Assembly (NCBI RefSeq): GCF_030268225.1
Contig: NZ_BSQG01000005.1
Location: 372,001 to 436,000, forward strand
Source of the DNA: Nocardiopsis ansamitocini
Lineage (GTDB): Bacteria > Actinomycetota > Actinomycetes > Streptosporangiales > Streptosporangiaceae
Length of the DNA: 64,000 bases
Direction: 5' to 3'
Part shown: piece after piece, positions 27,449-36,891 of the stretch
Position numbering within the stretch: position 1 is the stretch's first letter
Layout of the letters: the number at the start of each line of letters is the position of its first letter
Position numbers and translations under genes: made by a program
Notes under the pieces: generated by a model
The model's database searches: none
Told to the model about the DNA's origin: nothing
What the model saw: the letters and a program-made list of their open reading frames with translations, nothing else

Positions 27449-27734
27449 GAAAAACGACCTCCACACAGACGGGACATTCTGGGCATCGCACGGGTGACCC
27501 CTGCTAGCCACCGCCCATCTGCGACAACTGTAGTCGAGCACGGGGGCGCAGAATCCGTGCTCCACGATCGGGGCCGTATCGGGCCCGGGAGTCGCGGGGT
27601 CCCGCGCCGCACGCATGATCCCCCTAAGCTGACCCGTTGGGCGGGCTGGCCCGTTGGGTAGACCATTGTCACCCGGGCCGCGCGCCCGAGCGGGGATTCC
27701 ACAGAGGATTCGGGTCGAGCGGAGCGGACAGCAC

Positions 27735-28418
27735 GTGCATATCGTCATATTGGGTTGCGGGCGGGTGGGTTCCACCCTCGCGCACACCCTGGAGGACTCC
27801 GGTCACACCGTCGCGGTGGTCGACCGGTCGCCCGAGGCGTTTCGGCGGTTGCGCTCGGCCACCGCGAAGACCGCGGTCACCGGCCTGGGCCACGACCGGG
27901 ACGCGCTTGTCAGGGCCGGGATCGAGCGCGCCGACGCGTTCGCCGCGGTCAGCAGCGGCGACAACTCCAACATCATCGCCGCGCGCGTGGCCCGGGAGAC
28001 GTTCGGGGTGCGCAACGTGGTGGCGCGGATCTACGACCCGCGGCGCGCGGAGGTCTACCAGCGGCTGGGGATCCCCACGGTGGGCACCGTGCACTGGACC
28101 GCCGACACCATCCTGCGCCGTCTGCTGCCCTCCGATGCCTCCCCGACCGGTGGGACGCCGTGGCACGACCCGTCGGGCGCCCTCGTGATGGCCGCGGGCA
28201 CGCCCGGGCCACAGTGGTCGGATCGCACGGTCGACGAGATCGAGACGGCGCTCGGCCTGCGCGTGGCCTACCTGGAGCGGGCCGGAGCGGCCCTGTTGCC
28301 GCGCGGGGACACCCGGGTGGTGGACGGCGACGTGGTGCACGTGCTGACGAAGACGGAAGCGGCCCGGGAACTGCTGGCCCGCCTGGGTGCGGACGAGGAC
28401 GAGGAAGGTCGGGCGTGA
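27735..28418 (+). CDS. trkA: TrkA-family potassium uptake regulator (first of two)
   Basis: 227-aa RCK protein: NAD-binding Rossmann start VHIVILGCGRVGSTLAHTLE, acidic VDRSPEAF at the end of strand 2, and a C-terminal TrkA_C (RCK_C) domain from about 135. It gates a Trk/Ktr potassium channel, not present in the window. The start is GTG 27735. It overlaps the next gene by one base (TGATG), as in the CeoB/CeoC pair of actinobacteria. The 286-bp gap upstream contains two CCCGTTGGG direct repeats near 27632-27656 and TAAGCT/TAGACC, which may be promoter elements. Confidence 0.88.
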   Translation: MHIVILGCGRVGSTLAHTLEDSGHTVAVVDRSPEAFRRLRSATAKTAVTGLGHDRDALVRAGIERADAFAAVSSGDNSNIIAARVARETFGVRNVVARIYDPRRAEVYQRLGIPTVGTVHWTADTILRRLLPSDASPTGGTPWHDPSGALVMAAGTPGPQWSDRTVDEIETALGLRVAYLERAGAALLPRGDTRVVDGDVVHVLTKTEAARELLARLGADEDEEGRA

Positions 28419-29089
28419 TGCGCATCGCCATCGCCGGAGCGGGTGGGGTCGGACGCTCCATCGCCGCCGAACTGTTGGACAACGGGCACGAGGTGCTGCT
28501 CGTCGACCGCGACTCGCGTGCGATCGACGTGCACGCGCTGGAGCGCGCGGAGTGGATGCTGGCCGACGCCTGCGAGCTCAGTTCCCTGGAACACGCCCGG
28601 CTCGACGCGTTCGACGTGGTCGTGGCCGCCACCGGCGACGACAAGGTCAACCTGGTGGTGGCGCTGCTGGCCAAGACCCAGTTCGGCACCGCCCGGGTGG
28701 TGGCCCGCATCAACGACCCCCGCAACGAGTGGCTGTTCACCGACTCCTGGGGCGTGGACGTGGCGGTGTCCCCGCCGCGGCTGATGGCGGCGCTGGTGGA
28801 GGACGAGGGCGCCGCTGCGTCCGCGGGCGACACGGTGGCGGCGGCCGGGCTGGACAGCGCCGACCTGCTGGAGATCACCCTGCCCGCGGACTCCCCGCAC
28901 GCCGGGCGCGGTGCCGGTGAGTTGGCCGCGCTGCTGCCCGAAGGGGTCGTGCTGGTGGCGGTGGTCAGCTCGGGCCGGGTGACGGCGCCCCTGCCCGGCA
29001 CGATCCTGTCGCCGGGCGACGACCTGATCCTGCTGAGCGACGGGACCACCGACGACGGTCTCGACGCGCTGCTGTCCGGCGCGGGCTGA
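28418..29089 (+). CDS. trkA: TrkA-family potassium uptake regulator (second of two)
   Basis: 223-aa paralogue of the preceding gene: MRIAIAGAGGVGRSIAAELL Rossmann motif, LLVDRDSRAID, and a C-terminal RCK_C domain (ADLLEITLPADSPHAGRG, GDDLILLSDG). Likely forms a heteromeric gating ring with its neighbour, as inferred for CeoBC. Start ATG 28418 is coupled to the upstream stop. Converges with the DUF3159 gene 26 bp away. Confidence 0.88.
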   Translation: MRIAIAGAGGVGRSIAAELLDNGHEVLLVDRDSRAIDVHALERAEWMLADACELSSLEHARLDAFDVVVAATGDDKVNLVVALLAKTQFGTARVVARINDPRNEWLFTDSWGVDVAVSPPRLMAALVEDEGAAASAGDTVAAAGLDSADLLEITLPADSPHAGRGAGELAALLPEGVVLVAVVSSGRVTAPLPGTILSPGDDLILLSDGTTDDGLDALLSGAG

Positions 29090-29115
29090 ACCACGCCGGA
29101 GCACAACGCGGACGG

Positions 29116-29907
29116 TCAGGCCGTGCGCTCCTCGGGCACCGGCTCGATGGGGGTGCGGCCTCGCGCCAGGAGCCAGACCATGGCAGCCAGGGCCGCCACC
29201 TGGAGGGGCCAGCCCATCAGGATCTTGGAGGCGCCCAACCACCCCACCATGCCCGAGGCCCACAGCGGGTACTGGACGAGGACGCGGATCACGCAGGGAA
29301 GGACGAACAGCCAGGTCAGCTGAGAACTGAGCCGGACGACGGCGGGGTTGGAGCGCCAACCCGTGGGGTCTCCGGTCACCGCGCCGATGAGCAGGCCCAT
29401 CACCGGCCAGCGGACCAGGATGCTGAAGATCAGCACGACCGCGTAGACGGCGTTGTAGATGATGCCGGGCAGGAACGCGTCCTCGGCCTGTCCGCTGCGC
29501 AGCGCGAAGACCGCGGCGATCCCGATACCGAACAGGCTGTTGGCCACGAACTGGACGGAGGAGCGCTGCACCAGCCGGATCGCGCCCAGCACCAGCGCGG
29601 CGCCCACACCGAGGCCCAGGGCGACCTGGACGTCGCTGAAGCCCACGGCATCGCCCAGGCCGTAGCGGGAGCCGATGATGTAGGTGAGGGTGAAGGCGAC
29701 CGTGGGCACCGCGGCTTCGAGCATGCCGCGCTTGCCGCCCAGGGCCTTGCCCAGCTGGCCGCGTACGACTTCCTCGACGGTCTGCTCGGAGACCTTCTCG
29801 CGCGCACCGGTCCCATCAGAGGTGGATCCGTTGGGCCCGGGCCCCTCCTTGTCGGGAGGGGCGCCCTGGCCGCCCGTGGCCTCCACACCCTGCTGTTGAT
29901 CGGTCAT
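29116..29907 (-). CDS. DUF3159 membrane protein
   Basis: 263-aa integral membrane protein of the actinobacterial DUF3159 family. A charged, disordered N-terminus (1-55, ending in KVSEQTVEEVVRGQLGKALGG) is followed by about five or six hydrophobic segments (LEAAVPTVAFTLTYIIG, VALGLGVGAALVLGAIRL, FGIGIAAVFAL, IIYNAVYAVVLIFSILV, LTWLFVLPCVIRVLV, VAALAAMVWLLA). In other actinobacteria it is a neighbour of trkA genes, as here, but the function is unknown. Start ATG 29907 with AGGAGC upstream. Confidence 0.88.
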   Translation of the reverse strand: MTDQQQGVEATGGQGAPPDKEGPGPNGSTSDGTGAREKVSEQTVEEVVRGQLGKALGGKRGMLEAAVPTVAFTLTYIIGSRYGLGDAVGFSDVQVALGLGVGAALVLGAIRLVQRSSVQFVANSLFGIGIAAVFALRSGQAEDAFLPGIIYNAVYAVVLIFSILVRWPVMGLLIGAVTGDPTGWRSNPAVVRLSSQLTWLFVLPCVIRVLVQYPLWASGMVGWLGASKILMGWPLQVAALAAMVWLLARGRTPIEPVPEERTA

Positions 29908-30012
29908 GCTGCTCCTACCGGACGGGACTCGCGAACGAACATGGGGCAACACCATCACCGTGGCATCACACCAGAGTAGTGCGACGTTCCCCAACGGAAG
30001 GTATCCGCCGCT

Positions 30013-30582
30013 CTATCGGCCCCCGCGCTCCAGCCCGAGCAGCTGTTGTTTGCGTTCCAGACCGCCGCCGTATCCGACGAGCGAACCGTTCGCGCCGATC
30101 ACCCGGTGACAGGGCACGATGATCGAGATGGGGTTGCGCCCGTTGGCCATCCCCACCGCCCGGGAGGCCGTAGGGCGTCCCAGCCGGGCGGCCAGTTGCC
30201 CGTACGATCGGGTCCGCCCGTGGGGGATGGTCGACAGCGCCTGCCACACCTGGAGCTGCCACGGAGTGCCGCGCGGGGCCATCGGCAGGGCGAAGACGTC
30301 GAGTTCCCCCGCGAAATACGCGGCCAACTGCGTACACGCCTCGGTGAAGGCGGTGTCCTCGCGCACCCAGTCGGACCCCACCTCGGGCCCCCACCGGTGC
30401 TCGGGCAGCATGTAGAGGCCGGTGAGTGCATGGCCGTCACCGGTGAGCAGCAGCTCACCGATGGGTGTGGGCGTCGTGGTGTAGCGGACCGGCCCATCAC
30501 CGGGGGCGGAGAAGTCCACCGGGTCGAGCCAGTCGCCGTCCTCGGGCAGCTCCAGGCCGAGCATCTCCTGCGCGGCGGTCAT
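30013..30582 (-). CDS. ogt: Methylated-DNA--protein-cysteine S-methyltransferase
   Basis: 189-aa suicide DNA-repair protein that removes alkyl groups from O6-alkylguanine. The active site IVPCHRVIG and the downstream Asn/Gly loop [19 protein letters not shown] are intact; the HTH is [14 protein letters not shown]. The N-terminal domain ([19 protein letters not shown]) has no Ada zinc cysteines, so this is the Ogt form. The start is ATG 30582. The serpin gene diverges 190 bp away. Confidence 0.92.
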   Translation of the reverse strand: MTAAQEMLGLELPEDGDWLDPVDFSAPGDGPVRYTTTPTPIGELLLTGDGHALTGLYMLPEHRWGPEVGSDWVREDTAFTEACTQLAAYFAGELDVFALPMAPRGTPWQLQVWQALSTIPHGRTRSYGQLAARLGRPTASRAVGMANGRNPISIIVPCHRVIGANGSLVGYGGGLERKQQLLGLERGGR

Positions 30583-30772
30583 GGCGCCCCTTTTCGTCGT
30601 CGATCGATGTGATGGCCTACGCATTCCATCATCGCTGCTGGACACCCGCCCGGCTGGCGGTTTTGCGACACGGCCCTCGGACTCCGACGGTCGCCGCCGA
30701 TGGAATACGAACGGCGTGTCGCCTAGGCTCGGTGGGCGAGGAGTACCCGCAGGACTACGAGGAGTGTGCCTG

Positions 30773-31873
30773 ATGCCCACCACCCCGCTGCGTCCCGACC
30801 ACGTCGCGTTCGCGCTCGGACTGAACGCGGTGCTCAGCGACGACACGACCGACACCGGAGCGATGTGGTCGCCCTATTCGGTGGCGTGCGCGCTGGGACT
30901 GGTGGCCTCGGGGGCGGCCGGGGCGACCCGCGAGGAGCTGACCGGGCTGCTGGGCCCCGACATCGACGCCGTGCTGGCCGGCCTGGACGAAGCGGTGGAG
31001 GGCGGGCCCGAACTGGCGTCGCGGACCGCGCTGTGGCTGCGCGGCGACATTCCCGTGCACGAGGACTTCGAGGCCAGGGTGCGCGCACGGCCCGACTCCG
31101 ACGTGCGCGTCGCCGACTTCCGCGGCGACCCCGAAGGGGTACGCGCCCGCATCAACGACGACGTCGCCACGACCACCCGGGGCATGATCACCGACCTGCT
31201 CACCTCCGGGAGCATCAACCCGGGCACGATTTCGGTTCTGGTCAACGCACTGTGGGTGAAGATGCGCTGGCTGACGCCGTTCACGACCGACTCCACCGTG
31301 GACCATCCCTTCCGCGCGCCGTCGGGGACCCGCGAGACCGCCACCATGAGCCGCACGGGCCAGCTCCCCTACGCCGTGTCCGGTGGCTGGCGGATGGTGA
31401 CCCTGGCCGGCCACGACGAGCTGTTCATGGATGTCCTCCTGCCGCCCGAGGACGACCCCGGGGCCGTCCTCGACGAGAAGACGCTGGGCGCGCTGTACCA
31501 GGGGACCGACGTCGTCGACGTCCGGCTGATGCTGCCGCGTTTCGACATCACCCACCACCAGGAACTCACCGAACCCCTGGTCGCGGCCGGGGTGCACACC
31601 GTCTTCGGCGACGGGGCCGACCTCAGCGGGCTCTCCCCCGTCCCCCTCAAGGTCGATCAGGTGATCCACCAGGCCAAACTGCGAGTGGACGAGAAGGGCG
31701 CGGAGGGCGCGGCCGCCACCGCGGTGGTGATGATGCGCGCGAGCATCACCCCGCCGCCTCCACCGGTGCCCTTCGTCGTGGACCGCCCCTTCCGCATCAT
31801 CCTGCGACGCCGCGGCGCGATCCTGTTCCTGGGCGAGGTCACCGAGCCGGAGGACCCCGGGCCCGCCGAGTGA
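30773..31873 (+). CDS. Serpin family protease inhibitor
   Basis: 366-aa serpin without an obvious signal peptide, so probably intracellular. Family landmarks: [20 protein letters not shown] (helix B shutter), NALWVKMRW (strand 3A), [20 protein letters not shown], the hinge EGAAATAVV and the C-terminal [20 protein letters not shown]. All hinge residues are small, which fits an inhibitory serpin. Ungapped alignment with alpha-1-antitrypsin puts P1-P1' at Ala-Ser (MMRA-SITPP), followed by a proline stretch. Thermobifida is known to encode a serpin (thermopin), so this supports a Nocardiopsaceae-type host. TAGGCT at about 30724 may be the -10 box; ATG 30773 has GAGGAG-like purines upstream. Confidence 0.9.
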   Translation: MPTTPLRPDHVAFALGLNAVLSDDTTDTGAMWSPYSVACALGLVASGAAGATREELTGLLGPDIDAVLAGLDEAVEGGPELASRTALWLRGDIPVHEDFEARVRARPDSDVRVADFRGDPEGVRARINDDVATTTRGMITDLLTSGSINPGTISVLVNALWVKMRWLTPFTTDSTVDHPFRAPSGTRETATMSRTGQLPYAVSGGWRMVTLAGHDELFMDVLLPPEDDPGAVLDEKTLGALYQGTDVVDVRLMLPRFDITHHQELTEPLVAAGVHTVFGDGADLSGLSPVPLKVDQVIHQAKLRVDEKGAEGAAATAVVMMRASITPPPPPVPFVVDRPFRIILRRRGAILFLGEVTEPEDPGPAE

Positions 31874-31892
31874 CCCGGACCGGTGTGGCCGC

Positions 31893-32405
31893 TCAGACCC
31901 GGTCGAAGGGTTCGGGGAAGGCGAAGGTGCCGTGCAGTCCGGGGAAGTGGGCGGCGAGCGGGCGCACCTGGAAGTAGGGGCTCCATTCGGGCACCGGCGC
32001 GACGACCCCGTGCTTCTCAGCGGGGACGAAGCCGAACCGGGCGTAGTAGGCGGGATCGCCCAGCAGCCCCACGAGGGTTTCGCCGAGTGCGTCGGCCGCA
32101 CCGATCACCGAGTGCATCAGGGCCGAGCCGACGCCCGAGCGCTGGTGCTCCGGCAGCACGCTGATCGGGCCGAGGCCGAGCACGGGTGCGCCGCCGATCT
32201 TGCCTCGGGTACACACCACGTGACCCACGACCTGGTCGTCGTGGATCGCGACGTGGGAGAGCAGTGGCAGCCATGACGCATGGACGCGCAGTTCGTCCAC
32301 GAGCGGGGCCTCGCGCGGAGGTTCCTGTCCCGGCGCGGAGAACGCCTTGGTGGTCACGGAGCGGATGGCGTCGATGTCCGCGGGGGTCTCGCGTCGGATC
32401 AGCAT
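31893..32405 (-). CDS. GNAT N-acetyltransferase
   Basis: 170-aa acetyltransferase of the COG3153 type: MLIRRETPADIDAIRSVTTKAF start, ISVLPEHQRSGVGSALM acetyl-CoA motif (Q-x-x-G-x-G/A), and ALGETLVGLLGDPAYYARFGF. The start at ATG 32405 is where homology begins; the frame is open further upstream. 40 bp downstream of the DUF3710 gene on the same strand and possibly cotranscribed with dut and DUF3710. Confidence 0.87.
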   Translation of the reverse strand: MLIRRETPADIDAIRSVTTKAFSAPGQEPPREAPLVDELRVHASWLPLLSHVAIHDDQVVGHVVCTRGKIGGAPVLGLGPISVLPEHQRSGVGSALMHSVIGAADALGETLVGLLGDPAYYARFGFVPAEKHGVVAPVPEWSPYFQVRPLAAHFPGLHGTFAFPEPFDRV

Positions 32406-32445
32406 GAAGCCATGATCGGCGGTAAGACCCCCGCGGGCAACCATT

Positions 32446-33177
32446 TTACGAGGTCGCGTCCGGTGTGGCGGGGTTCGCGGCCGGTTTGGCGGCTTGGGCC
32501 TGCTGGGCCGCCATCGCCGCCTGGGTCTGCTGCGGGAGCTTGAGTTCGAGCAGTTCCCGGGGCGGGACCGGGTTGTCGCCGCGGACCACCACGATGCCGG
32601 CGAAGATCTCCTCGATGCGCGCCGCGACGTCGGGTTTGACCGCCCCTTCCCCGCGGATCACACCGCGCAGGAACCAGCGCGGACCGTCCACCCCGATGAA
32701 GCGGGCGGGCTGGCCGAGCTGGCGCCCCTCGTCGGTGGTCTTTCCCGGCATGGGCACGATCGCGCGCAGCTCGGGTCCGAAGGTTCCCTGGAAGTCTTCG
32801 CTCTTGCCGCCCGACTGGGCGATCTCCGCGCTGATCTCGGCGCGGATCTCCTCCCACAGCCCGGTGGTCTTGGGCGCGGCGAAGGGCTGCACCTGTAGCG
32901 CGGTCTGGCCGTTGAGGACCGTCACCCCGATGACCTTGTTGTTCTGCTTGGCGACGTTGACCTGGACCTCGATGTCGGACCCGATGGGGATGCGCAGGCT
33001 TCCCAGGTCGACGCGCGGCAGCTCGGGACTGTCCTCAGAGGTGTCCCACGGCCCCTGAAGACGGTGCCGGTCGTCGTCCTTGGTCGGTTCCACAACAGCG
33101 CTGTGGCCGGACGGGACGGGCGGGGCGATGTCGTTAGCGCCGCTCTTGACGTTCTTCTTGCCTCGGCGTCCGAACAC
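32446..33177 (-). CDS. DUF3710 domain protein
   Basis: 243-aa actinobacterial protein, GTG start at 33177 (VFGRRGKKN). DUF3710 core at about 45-215 (LPRVDLGSLRIPIG, GPRWFLRGVIRGEGAV, FAGIVVVRGDNPVPPRELLEL). The tail is Gln/Ala/Pro rich. Function unknown. It is next to dut in many actinobacteria, as it is here (44 bp downstream of dut), and may share its promoter. Confidence 0.9.
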   Translation of the reverse strand: MFGRRGKKNVKSGANDIAPPVPSGHSAVVEPTKDDDRHRLQGPWDTSEDSPELPRVDLGSLRIPIGSDIEVQVNVAKQNNKVIGVTVLNGQTALQVQPFAAPKTTGLWEEIRAEISAEIAQSGGKSEDFQGTFGPELRAIVPMPGKTTDEGRQLGQPARFIGVDGPRWFLRGVIRGEGAVKPDVAARIEEIFAGIVVVRGDNPVPPRELLELKLPQQTQAAMAAQQAQAAKPAANPATPDATS

Positions 33178-33221
33178 GCCTCAACACCTCTTCCTTGCGT
33201 CCCGGGGTCCCCGGGAACCGT

Positions 33222-33707
33222 TCATCTGTGGTCGGGCCGCGCGGCGTGCCCGCCAGTGGAACCGAACCCGGCTGCGCCGCGCTCGGAATCGTCGAGTTCG
33301 CGGACCTCGCGGAAGGCCGCACGTTCGACCCGTTGGACGACGAGCTGGGCGACACGGTCGCCGCGGGTCAGTTTCACCGGAGTGGTGGTGTCGGTGTTGA
33401 GCAGGGTCACCCTGATCTCCCCCCGGTACCCGGAGTCCACGGTGCCGGGAGCGTTGACCACGGTCAGTCCGCACCTGGCGGCCAGGCCCGAACGCGGGTG
33501 CACGAAGGCCGCGTAGCCCTCGGGCAGCGCGATGGCGACCCCGGTCCGCACGGTTTCCCGCTGGCCGGGGTCCAGGACCACGTCCTCGGCGGTCACCAGG
33601 TCGGCGCCGGCGTCACCCGGGTGGGCGTAGCCGGGCAGGGGGAGGTCGGGGTCGATCCGCACGATCGGGATCTCCACCGGGTCAGTGTCCAGGGAAACGT
33701 TGCTCAC
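33222..33707 (-). CDS. dut: dUTP diphosphatase
   Basis: 161-aa trimeric dUTPase that converts dUTP to dUMP and keeps uracil out of DNA. All five motifs are present: [47 protein letters not shown], and the C-terminal [11 protein letters not shown] that closes over the site. GTG start at 33707; a TAGGCT -10-like box (33716-33721) is only 8 nt upstream, so the message may be leaderless. First gene of a dut-DUF3710 unit. Confidence 0.95.
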   Translation of the reverse strand: MSNVSLDTDPVEIPIVRIDPDLPLPGYAHPGDAGADLVTAEDVVLDPGQRETVRTGVAIALPEGYAAFVHPRSGLAARCGLTVVNAPGTVDSGYRGEIRVTLLNTDTTTPVKLTRGDRVAQLVVQRVERAAFREVRELDDSERGAAGFGSTGGHAARPDHR

Positions 33708-33733
33708 ACTGGCCGAGCCTACCGCTAACGGCG

Positions 33734-33765
33734 GCGGGCGCCCCGCCATGTGGCGGGGCGCCCGC
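33734..33765 (-). terminator. Hairpin terminator after valS
   Basis: Perfect 14-bp GC stem (33734-33747 with 33752-33765) and an ATGT loop between the valS stop and the dut start. No U tract, which is common in actinomycetes. Confidence 0.75.
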
Positions 33766-33779
33766 ACGGGCGTGCGGGG

Positions 33780-36353
33780 CTACTCGACGGTTTCGGGCAG
33801 GGTGACCTCGACGTGCAGGTCGGTGTCGTCGCTGGGAACGAAGTCCAGGGCCTCGGCCCGGCCCGCGGAGGCGATGTCGGCTCCGGCGAGTCGGGCGTGG
33901 TCGGCCTGCTTGCCGCGCACGACGACGTTGGAGACCTCGGCGCGCATGGACAGCTTCGCAGCGGACTTGGACTTGCGGATGGCCCGCAGGACCTCGGCGG
34001 TGGCCGCCAGGACCTGGGGGTCGCCGTCGCCCGCCGCGGTGCGCAGCTCCGCGGCGGCCGGCCAGGCGGCGCCGTGCACGGAGCCCTCCTGCCACCACGA
34101 CCACACCTCGTCGGCGACGAACGGCACGAACGGGGCGAACAGCCGGTGCAGGGTGGAGAGCGCGATGAGCAGCGAGGCGCGCGCCGACGCGCCCGCGGGC
34201 GACTCGGTGTCGTAGGCGCGGGCCTTGACCAGCTCCAGGTAGTCGTCGCACAGGTCCCAGAAGAACCGTTCGGTGCGTTCCAGGGCCCGGGTGTGGTCGT
34301 AGTTCTCGAACGCGGCGGTGGCCTCGGCCACGACCTCGGCGAGGGCCGCCAGCATGGACCGGTCCAGCGGCTCGGTGACGGCGGAGGCGTCGACCGCGGT
34401 GTCCTGTCCGGCGACCGAGAGCGCGAACTTGCTGGCGTTGAGGATCTTGATGGCCAGGCGGCGCCCGACCTTCATCTGGCCCTCGTCCAGCGCTGTGTCG
34501 GTGCCCAGCCGTCCGCTGGCAGCCCAGTAGCGCACCGCGTCGGAGCTGTATTTTTCGAGCAGGTCGATGGGGGTGACGACGTTGCCCTTGGACTTGGACA
34601 TCTTCTTGCGGTCGGGGTCCAGGATCCACCCGGAGATCCCTGCGGTGCTCCAGGGCAGCGAGCCGTGCTCGAAGTGCGAGCGGACCACGGTGGCGAACAG
34701 CCAGGTGCGGATGATGTCCTGGCCCTGGGGGCGCAGGTCCATGGGAAAGACCCGCTGGAAGAGGTCGTTGTCGCGCTCCCAGCCACCGGCCACCTGGGGC
34801 GACAGCGAGGAGGTGGCCCAGGTGTCCATGACGTCGGGATCGCCGGTGAATCCGCCGGGCACGCCGCGCTGGTCGGCGGTGTAGCCCTCGGGCGCCTCGG
34901 AACTGGGGTCCACCGGCAGTGCGGACTCCGCAGGGGTGATGGGGGCGTCGTAGCGGGGGTTGCCCTCGTCGTCCAGCGGATACCAGACCGGGAACGGCAC
35001 GCCGAAGAAGCGCTGTCGGCTGATCAGCCAGTCGCCGTTGAGCCCGCCGACCCAGTGCTCGTAGCGGCTGCTCATGTGGCCGGGGTGCCAGGTGAGTTCG
35101 CGTCCGCGAGCCAGCAGGTCCTCACGGATCTGCTCGTCGCGCCCGCCGTTGCGGATGTACCACTGCCGGGTCGTGACGATTTCGAGGGGCTTGTCGCCCT
35201 TCTCGTAGAACTTCACCGGGTGGGTGATCTGCTTGGGCTCGCCGAGCAGGTCGCCGGACTCGCGCAGCAGCCCGATCATGCGCTCGCGCGCGGTGTGCAC
35301 GGTGGCCCCGGCCAGGGTGGCGTAGGCGACGCGACCGGCCTCGGAGTCAAGGCCCGCGGGCGGGTCGGCCACGATCCGGCCGTCCCAGCCGATGATGGGG
35401 CGGGTGGGCAGCTGTAGCTCCCGCCACCAGGTGACGTCGGTGAGGTCGCCGAAGGTGCAGATCATGGCGATGCCGGACCCCTTCTCGGGGTCGGCGAGGC
35501 GGTGCGCCACGACGGGCACCTCGACGCCGAAGACGGGCGTGCGCACGGTCGAACCGAACAGCGGCTGGTAGCGCTCGTCGTCGGGGTTGGCCACGAGCGC
35601 GACACAGGCGGCCAGCAGCTCGGGCCGGGTGGTCTCGATGAGGACCGGCTCACCGCCCTCGCGGTGGAAGGACAGCGTGTGGTAGGCGCTGGGACGGTCG
35701 CGGTCCTCCAGCTCGGCCTGGGCCACAGCGGTGCGGAACGTGACGTCCCACAGGGTGGGCGCCTCGGCCATGTAGGCCTCGCCGCGCGCCAGGTTGCGCA
35801 GGAACGCGCGCTGGGCGGTGGCGCGGGAGTTGTCGTCGATGGTGGCGTAGGTGTGGCGCCAGTCGACGCTGAGGCCCAGGGTGCGCCAGATGCGCTCGAA
35901 GACCTTCTCGTCCTCGGTGGTGAGCTTGTCGCACAGCTCGATGAAGTTGCGCCGCGAGATGGGGACCTGGCGCTTGGGGTCGGGCTTGGCCGGGGGGACG
36001 TAGTCCTCGACGTAGGGGATCGAGGGGTCGCACCGCACGCCGTAGTAGTTCTGCACCCGGCGCTCGGTGGGCAGTCCGTTATCGTCCCACCCCATCGGGT
36101 AGAAGACGGACTTGCCGTTCATCCGCTGGAAGCGGGCGACGGTGTCGGTGTGGGTGTAGGAGAAGACGTGGCCGATGTGCAGCGAACCGGAGACCGTGGG
36201 CGGCGGGGTGTCGATCGAGAAGATCTCTTCGCGGCTCTTGGTGCGGTCGAAGTGGTAGACGCCGGACTCATTCCAGACGTCCACCCATTTCGCCTCGATA
36301 CCGTCGAGCGAAGGCTTGTCGGGCACGTTGAAGGAATGAGAGCGGTTGGTCAT
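33780..36353 (-). CDS. valS: Valine--tRNA ligase
   Basis: 857-aa class I aminoacyl-tRNA synthetase charging tRNA-Val. HIGH motif in TVSGSLHIGHVFSYTHTDT, Val-specific GWDDNGLPTERRVQNYYGV, an editing domain in the middle (TTRPELLAACVALVA), and KMSKSKGN. The C-terminal coiled-coil arm typical of many ValS is short here (TLPETVE end), as in the actinobacterial ValS of this length. ATG 36353 follows a TACCAT box by about 7 nt, so translation may be leaderless. Terminated by the hairpin just downstream. Confidence 0.95.
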   Translation of the reverse strand: MTNRSHSFNVPDKPSLDGIEAKWVDVWNESGVYHFDRTKSREEIFSIDTPPPTVSGSLHIGHVFSYTHTDTVARFQRMNGKSVFYPMGWDDNGLPTERRVQNYYGVRCDPSIPYVEDYVPPAKPDPKRQVPISRRNFIELCDKLTTEDEKVFERIWRTLGLSVDWRHTYATIDDNSRATAQRAFLRNLARGEAYMAEAPTLWDVTFRTAVAQAELEDRDRPSAYHTLSFHREGGEPVLIETTRPELLAACVALVANPDDERYQPLFGSTVRTPVFGVEVPVVAHRLADPEKGSGIAMICTFGDLTDVTWWRELQLPTRPIIGWDGRIVADPPAGLDSEAGRVAYATLAGATVHTARERMIGLLRESGDLLGEPKQITHPVKFYEKGDKPLEIVTTRQWYIRNGGRDEQIREDLLARGRELTWHPGHMSSRYEHWVGGLNGDWLISRQRFFGVPFPVWYPLDDEGNPRYDAPITPAESALPVDPSSEAPEGYTADQRGVPGGFTGDPDVMDTWATSSLSPQVAGGWERDNDLFQRVFPMDLRPQGQDIIRTWLFATVVRSHFEHGSLPWSTAGISGWILDPDRKKMSKSKGNVVTPIDLLEKYSSDAVRYWAASGRLGTDTALDEGQMKVGRRLAIKILNASKFALSVAGQDTAVDASAVTEPLDRSMLAALAEVVAEATAAFENYDHTRALERTERFFWDLCDDYLELVKARAYDTESPAGASARASLLIALSTLHRLFAPFVPFVADEVWSWWQEGSVHGAAWPAAAELRTAAGDGDPQVLAATAEVLRAIRKSKSAAKLSMRAEVSNVVVRGKQADHARLAGADIASAGRAEALDFVPSDDTDLHVEVTLPETVE

Positions 36354-36525
36354 GGGGGTAATGGTATTGCTCCGGAGCCCCTGATCGCTCCTGGTTCGCC
36401 AGGCCGCTGCGCACGCGAGGCGCGGCGGGCGTCGTCCCTGCGGGGGCGGCACCGCCATGACAGTATTTCGGACAGCATTCCCCGGCTGGGCGTCCGATGA
36501 CGACAACGGAAGTGACCTATTTCAG

Positions 36526-36810
36526 ATGGCTGACAAGGATGGCGAGCTCACCGCTCGCATCGTCGGCGGTGTGGCCGCACTGGCCGCCGCCTACGTCACG
36601 CGCAAGGCCCTGACCTACGCCTGGACCAAGACGATGGGCAAGGAACCCCCCATCGACCCGGAGTCGCCCGACATCAGTCTGGGCGAGGCACTGGGCTGGG
36701 CGGTCGTGACGGGTGTGGGCATGGAGGTCGCCCGCGTGCTGGCGACGCGCACCGCCCACAAGCGGTTCGCACCCCGGCGCCACCGCGAGATCGAGGACCT
36801 CGGCGTCTGA
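36526..36810 (+). CDS. DUF4235 small membrane protein
   Basis: 94-aa protein. Two hydrophobic segments (ARIVGGVAALAAAYVTRKAL and LGWAVVTGVGMEVARVLATR) flank a short hydrophilic loop; the C-terminus is basic. It matches the actinobacterial DUF4235 family, of unknown function. I choose ATG 36526 because homology begins there; an in-frame ATG at 36457 lies closer to the valS promoter. Divergent from valS. Confidence 0.82.
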   Translation: MADKDGELTARIVGGVAALAAAYVTRKALTYAWTKTMGKEPPIDPESPDISLGEALGWAVVTGVGMEVARVLATRTAHKRFAPRRHREIEDLGV

Positions 36811-36837
36811 TCCGACGGTCCGTGCGGACACAGGGCA

Positions 36838-36864
36838 GGGGGCGGCGCGGGAAGCGCCGCCCCC
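36838..36864. terminator. Bidirectional hairpin terminator
   Basis: GGGGGCGGCGC (36838-36848) pairs with GCGCCGCCCCC (36854-36864) around GGGAA, between two convergent genes. Confidence 0.8.
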
Positions 36865-36891
36865 TCGCCCATGTCGTCTGCGGCTGCGTCG

